Shown here: positions 11,883 through 13,781 of the stretch, one piece after another
Layout of the letters: every line of letters begins with the position of its first letter
Position numbering within the stretch: position 1 is the first letter of the stretch
Source: Candidatus Niyogiibacteriota bacterium
GTDB taxonomy: Bacteria > Patescibacteriota > Minisyncoccia > HO2-45-28
Length of the DNA stretch: 13,781 bases
Reading direction: 5' to 3'
NCBI GenBank assembly: GCA_016177385.1
Contig: JACOVJ010000006.1
Coordinates: 1 to 13,781 of the forward strand
The notes under the pieces: generated by a model
Databases searched by the model: none
The model's input: the letters and a program-made list of their open reading frames with translations, nothing else
What the model was told of the DNA's origin: nothing
Made by a program: the position numbers and the translations under genes

Positions 11883-12785
11883 TTAAGAGCGCCGAGCGCT
11901 CCACTTCTGCCACGTAACAAGGAGCGGGCTTGCGAGAAAAAGCGACGAATACGTTCCGAAAATGATGCCTGCGAGCAGCGTCAATGCAAAATAGCGCGTC
12001 GCTTCGGCGCCGAACCAAAAGAGGGCGGCGATGACCAGAAAGATCGCAAACGAGGTCGCGAGCGAGCGCGCAAAGGTTTCGTTCAAACTGCGGCCGACCA
12101 CGGTCTCGAAATCATCGTTCGGGGTCTTGCGCAAATTCTCGCGAATGCGGTCGAAGACCACGATGGTGTCGTGCACCGAGAATCCGAGGATCGTCAGAAG
12201 CGCGGTCACAAAAAGCGCATCGGCTTCGGCGCCCGCGAATTGTCCGAGCGCCGCAAATAGTCCCGCCGGTAATACCACGTCATGCCCCAATGCCGCGATC
12301 GCCGCGACCGCGTATTTCCAGCTCGCCACCGGACGCGAGACATGCCGGAATGCCCAACTTACGAATGCGAGGATCAATGCGAGCACGAGCGCGATCGCAA
12401 TGATCGCTTTACGGCGCAACTCGTTCCCGATGGTCGGTCCGATCGAATCGAACCGCTTCTCCGTAAGCGCAACGCCGTGCGCCGGGGAGCCCGCCAACGC
12501 GGAAAGGAATTGCTGGTGTCCCTGTTCGTCCACATCGCGGAACCGCACCAGTACCCCATGCTCGCCCGCGGTCTGTATGCGCGCCTCCCCGAATCCCGCG
12601 GCCGCCAGACGCTCCCGAAGCGCATCCATCGAAGGCCGCTCTCCCGTAAATTCCGCCTCCACCAGTGCCCCTCCGGTAAAATCAATGCCCAAATGCAAAC
12701 CGAATATCAAAAGCGCGACGATGCTTGCCGCGATCAACGTGCCCGAAAAAATATAGAAAATTTTACGAAAACGGATGATGATCAT
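11883..12785 (-). CDS. secF: Protein translocase subunit SecF
   Basis: The protein is 300 aa, normal for stand-alone SecF. SecDF uses the proton gradient to pull exported proteins through the SecYEG channel on the outer side of the membrane. The start at 12785 forms an ATGA overlap with secD and gives MIIIRFRKIFYIFSG; the frame is open to 13043, but only antisense-like within secD. Helix 1 (about 10-30) leads into HLGIDFTGG (31-39). The periplasmic domain spans about 40-112 and ends RFDSIGPTIGNEL (111-122). Further helices carry GHDVVLPAGLFA (167-178) and the signature LTILGFSVHDTIVVFDRIREN (197-217), with D206 and D212 in the region used for proton transfer. It is translationally coupled to secD. 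The multibranched element follows its stop. Confidence 0.96.
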   Translation of the reverse strand: MIIIRFRKIFYIFSGTLIAASIVALLIFGLHLGIDFTGGALVEAEFTGERPSMDALRERLAAAGFGEARIQTAGEHGVLVRFRDVDEQGHQQFLSALAGSPAHGVALTEKRFDSIGPTIGNELRRKAIIAIALVLALILAFVSWAFRHVSRPVASWKYAVAAIAALGHDVVLPAGLFAALGQFAGAEADALFVTALLTILGFSVHDTIVVFDRIRENLRKTPNDDFETVVGRSLNETFARSLATSFAIFLVIAALFWFGAEATRYFALTLLAGIIFGTYSSLFLASPLLVTWQKWSARRS

Positions 12786-13781
12786 ACGCGGTATAAAAAG
12801 TTGACCAAGCGGCTCCCCTGCCGGAATCCCAGCGCATACAAGAACATCCGCGTTACCACGAGTCCGGAAAACATGCTCGCCAAAATCCCGATCCCTAATG
12901 TCAGCGCAAAGCCGCGGATCATGGACGACCCGAACCAGTACAGGATCGAGGCCGTGATCAAACTCGAGATATTGGAATCGCGGATCGAAGGCCACGCTCG
13001 GCGGAATCCTTCCCGAAGCGCGATCTCCAAGGTCCGGCCCCACCGCACTTCCTCGCGCATGCGCTCGAACACCAGAATATTCGCATCCACGGCCATGCCG
13101 ATGGACAACAACAATCCCGCGATTCCCGCCGCCGACAGCGTGACCGGTAATAATTTAAACACCACCAGAACCAAAACAATATAAAATCCCAAACTCGCTA
13201 CCGCGAGCAATCCTGGGAAGCGATACCGCAAGACCAGAAAAAGCGCGACGGCGATGATCCCGAAGAATCCGGCGCGGATCCCGCTCGCGAATGCTTCCGC
13301 GCCGAGCGTTGCTCCAACGGATTGCTGGGAAATAAGCTCGATCGGCACCGGCAGGGCGCCGGAGTTCAGGCGCCGCACGATCGTACGCGCTTCCTCGGGC
13401 GTGAATTGGCCTGTGATCTGCGCCTGTCCGGTTGCGATCTCCTCCTGCACGACGGGTGCTGTGATGGGAAGTCCGTCGAGATAGATCGCGATCCGTTTGC
13501 CGACATTTTCGCGCGTCAGGCGCGCAAAAAGATCTTTCCCGTCACTATTGAATTCCAAAAGAACGGTCGGCTGTCCGGTCGTTTGATCGAAGTCCATGAC
13601 CGCGCGCTTCAAGAAGCGCCCGGTTAAGCCGCTCGATATAAAATAGGCATCTTCACCCGTGCGCTCGTTTTTCTCCTGCGCCGCAAGGATCGCGTCGCGC
13701 GCGTCCGCCTCGCGCTCGCTCTTGAATTCGAGGAATGGCGTAAATCCGATGACCTGGATCGCCTGCCCGACATCAAAAACG
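12782..13781 (-). CDS. secD: Protein translocase subunit SecD (5' truncated by window)
   Basis: 332 codons are visible and the frame continues past the right edge; a TTG at 13612 is internal, not the start. The visible part begins VFDVGQAIQVIGFTPFLEF, the beginning of the large extracytoplasmic P1 region, so only the N-terminal helix and roughly the first 90-100 residues are missing. The P1 end shows ELISQQSVGATLGAEAFASGIRAG. The transmembrane half follows, with LLLSIGMAVDANILVFERMREE, whose Asp is the conserved proton-pathway residue of SecD. The last helices (ASILYWFGSSMIRGFALTLGIG) match the SecD/SecF RND-like fold. It forms the first gene of a secD-secF operon with a 4-nt overlap, and its promoter lies outside the window. 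Confidence 0.96.
   Translation of the reverse strand, partial: VFDVGQAIQVIGFTPFLEFKSEREADARDAILAAQEKNERTGEDAYFISSGLTGRFLKRAVMDFDQTTGQPTVLLEFNSDGKDLFARLTRENVGKRIAIYLDGLPITAPVVQEEIATGQAQITGQFTPEEARTIVRRLNSGALPVPIELISQQSVGATLGAEAFASGIRAGFFGIIAVALFLVLRYRFPGLLAVASLGFYIVLVLVVFKLLPVTLSAAGIAGLLLSIGMAVDANILVFERMREEVRWGRTLEIALREGFRRAWPSIRDSNISSLITASILYWFGSSMIRGFALTLGIGILASMFSGLVVTRMFLYALGFRQGSRLVNFLYRV

Noticed and set aside
11709..12260. + strand open frame of 183 codons across the structured element and the secF end
   Set aside because: It is antisense to secF and composed of stem sequences; basic, low-complexity translation.
12786..13043. Upstream extension of the secF frame
   Set aside because: It overlaps secD in another frame; the ATGA junction and the standard SecF N-terminus fix the start at 12785.
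1..13781. CRISPR array, prophage, plasmid backbone or integrated conjugative element
   Set aside because: No regularly spaced direct repeats, cas genes, integrase, relaxase, replication gene or att-like duplication is visible; the ATPases alone do not make a conjugative element.

Overview
The window reads as chromosomal DNA from a candidate-phyla-radiation (Patescibacteria) bacterium, most likely a Parcubacteria-type lineage. This is inferred from gene content: paired VirD4/HerA-like ATPases with a zinc-ribbon tail, a sigma-region-4 protein fused to HARE winged helices, a lamin-tail-domain surface protein and a SecD-SecF pair. No rRNA or other marker gene is present to settle it. Base composition is moderately GC-rich and uniform across the genes. 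I found no tRNA, rRNA, CRISPR array, transposase or integrase.

Layout: the left edge carries the 3' end of a GT4 glycosyltransferase and then a small four-helix membrane protein, both on the + strand. Everything from 1043 to the right edge is on the - strand. Read in the direction of transcription, from right to left, the units are: secD-secF (ATGA overlap); a small acidic secreted or anchored protein; a membrane-anchored proline-dehydrogenase-like protein overlapping a HAD phosphatase (ATGA); a sigma4-HARE regulator; a four-gene DNA-translocation cassette (442-aa membrane protein, 191-aa membrane protein with an Rx4H motif, two paralogous P-loop ATPases); and a lamin-tail/PKD surface protein.

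The most unusual layer is non-coding. Nearly every transcription-unit boundary holds a long inverted repeat, just 3' of the last gene and usually just upstream of the next promoter. They include perfect loopless palindromes of 34, 32 and 38 bp, two of which share the 16-bp core ATATGCTATAGCATAT but have unrelated, individually perfect flanks. There is also a ~208-nt multibranched structure, a nested inverted repeat whose loop holds two opposed DnaA-box-like 9-mers, and an element with ends ACCCCGTTAGAA. One copy of that last element is a 75-bp in-frame insertion immediately after the start codon of the lamin-tail gene: removing it restores an ordinary signal peptide. A decayed relative overlaps the stop codon of the regulator and the promoter of the translocation cassette.

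Six candidate promoters of the TTGAnn-16/17-TAnnnT type (one with a poor -10) fit this operon map. Three lie so close to the start codon that the mRNA would be leaderless or nearly so. The other three precede genes with a clear Shine-Dalgarno sequence.
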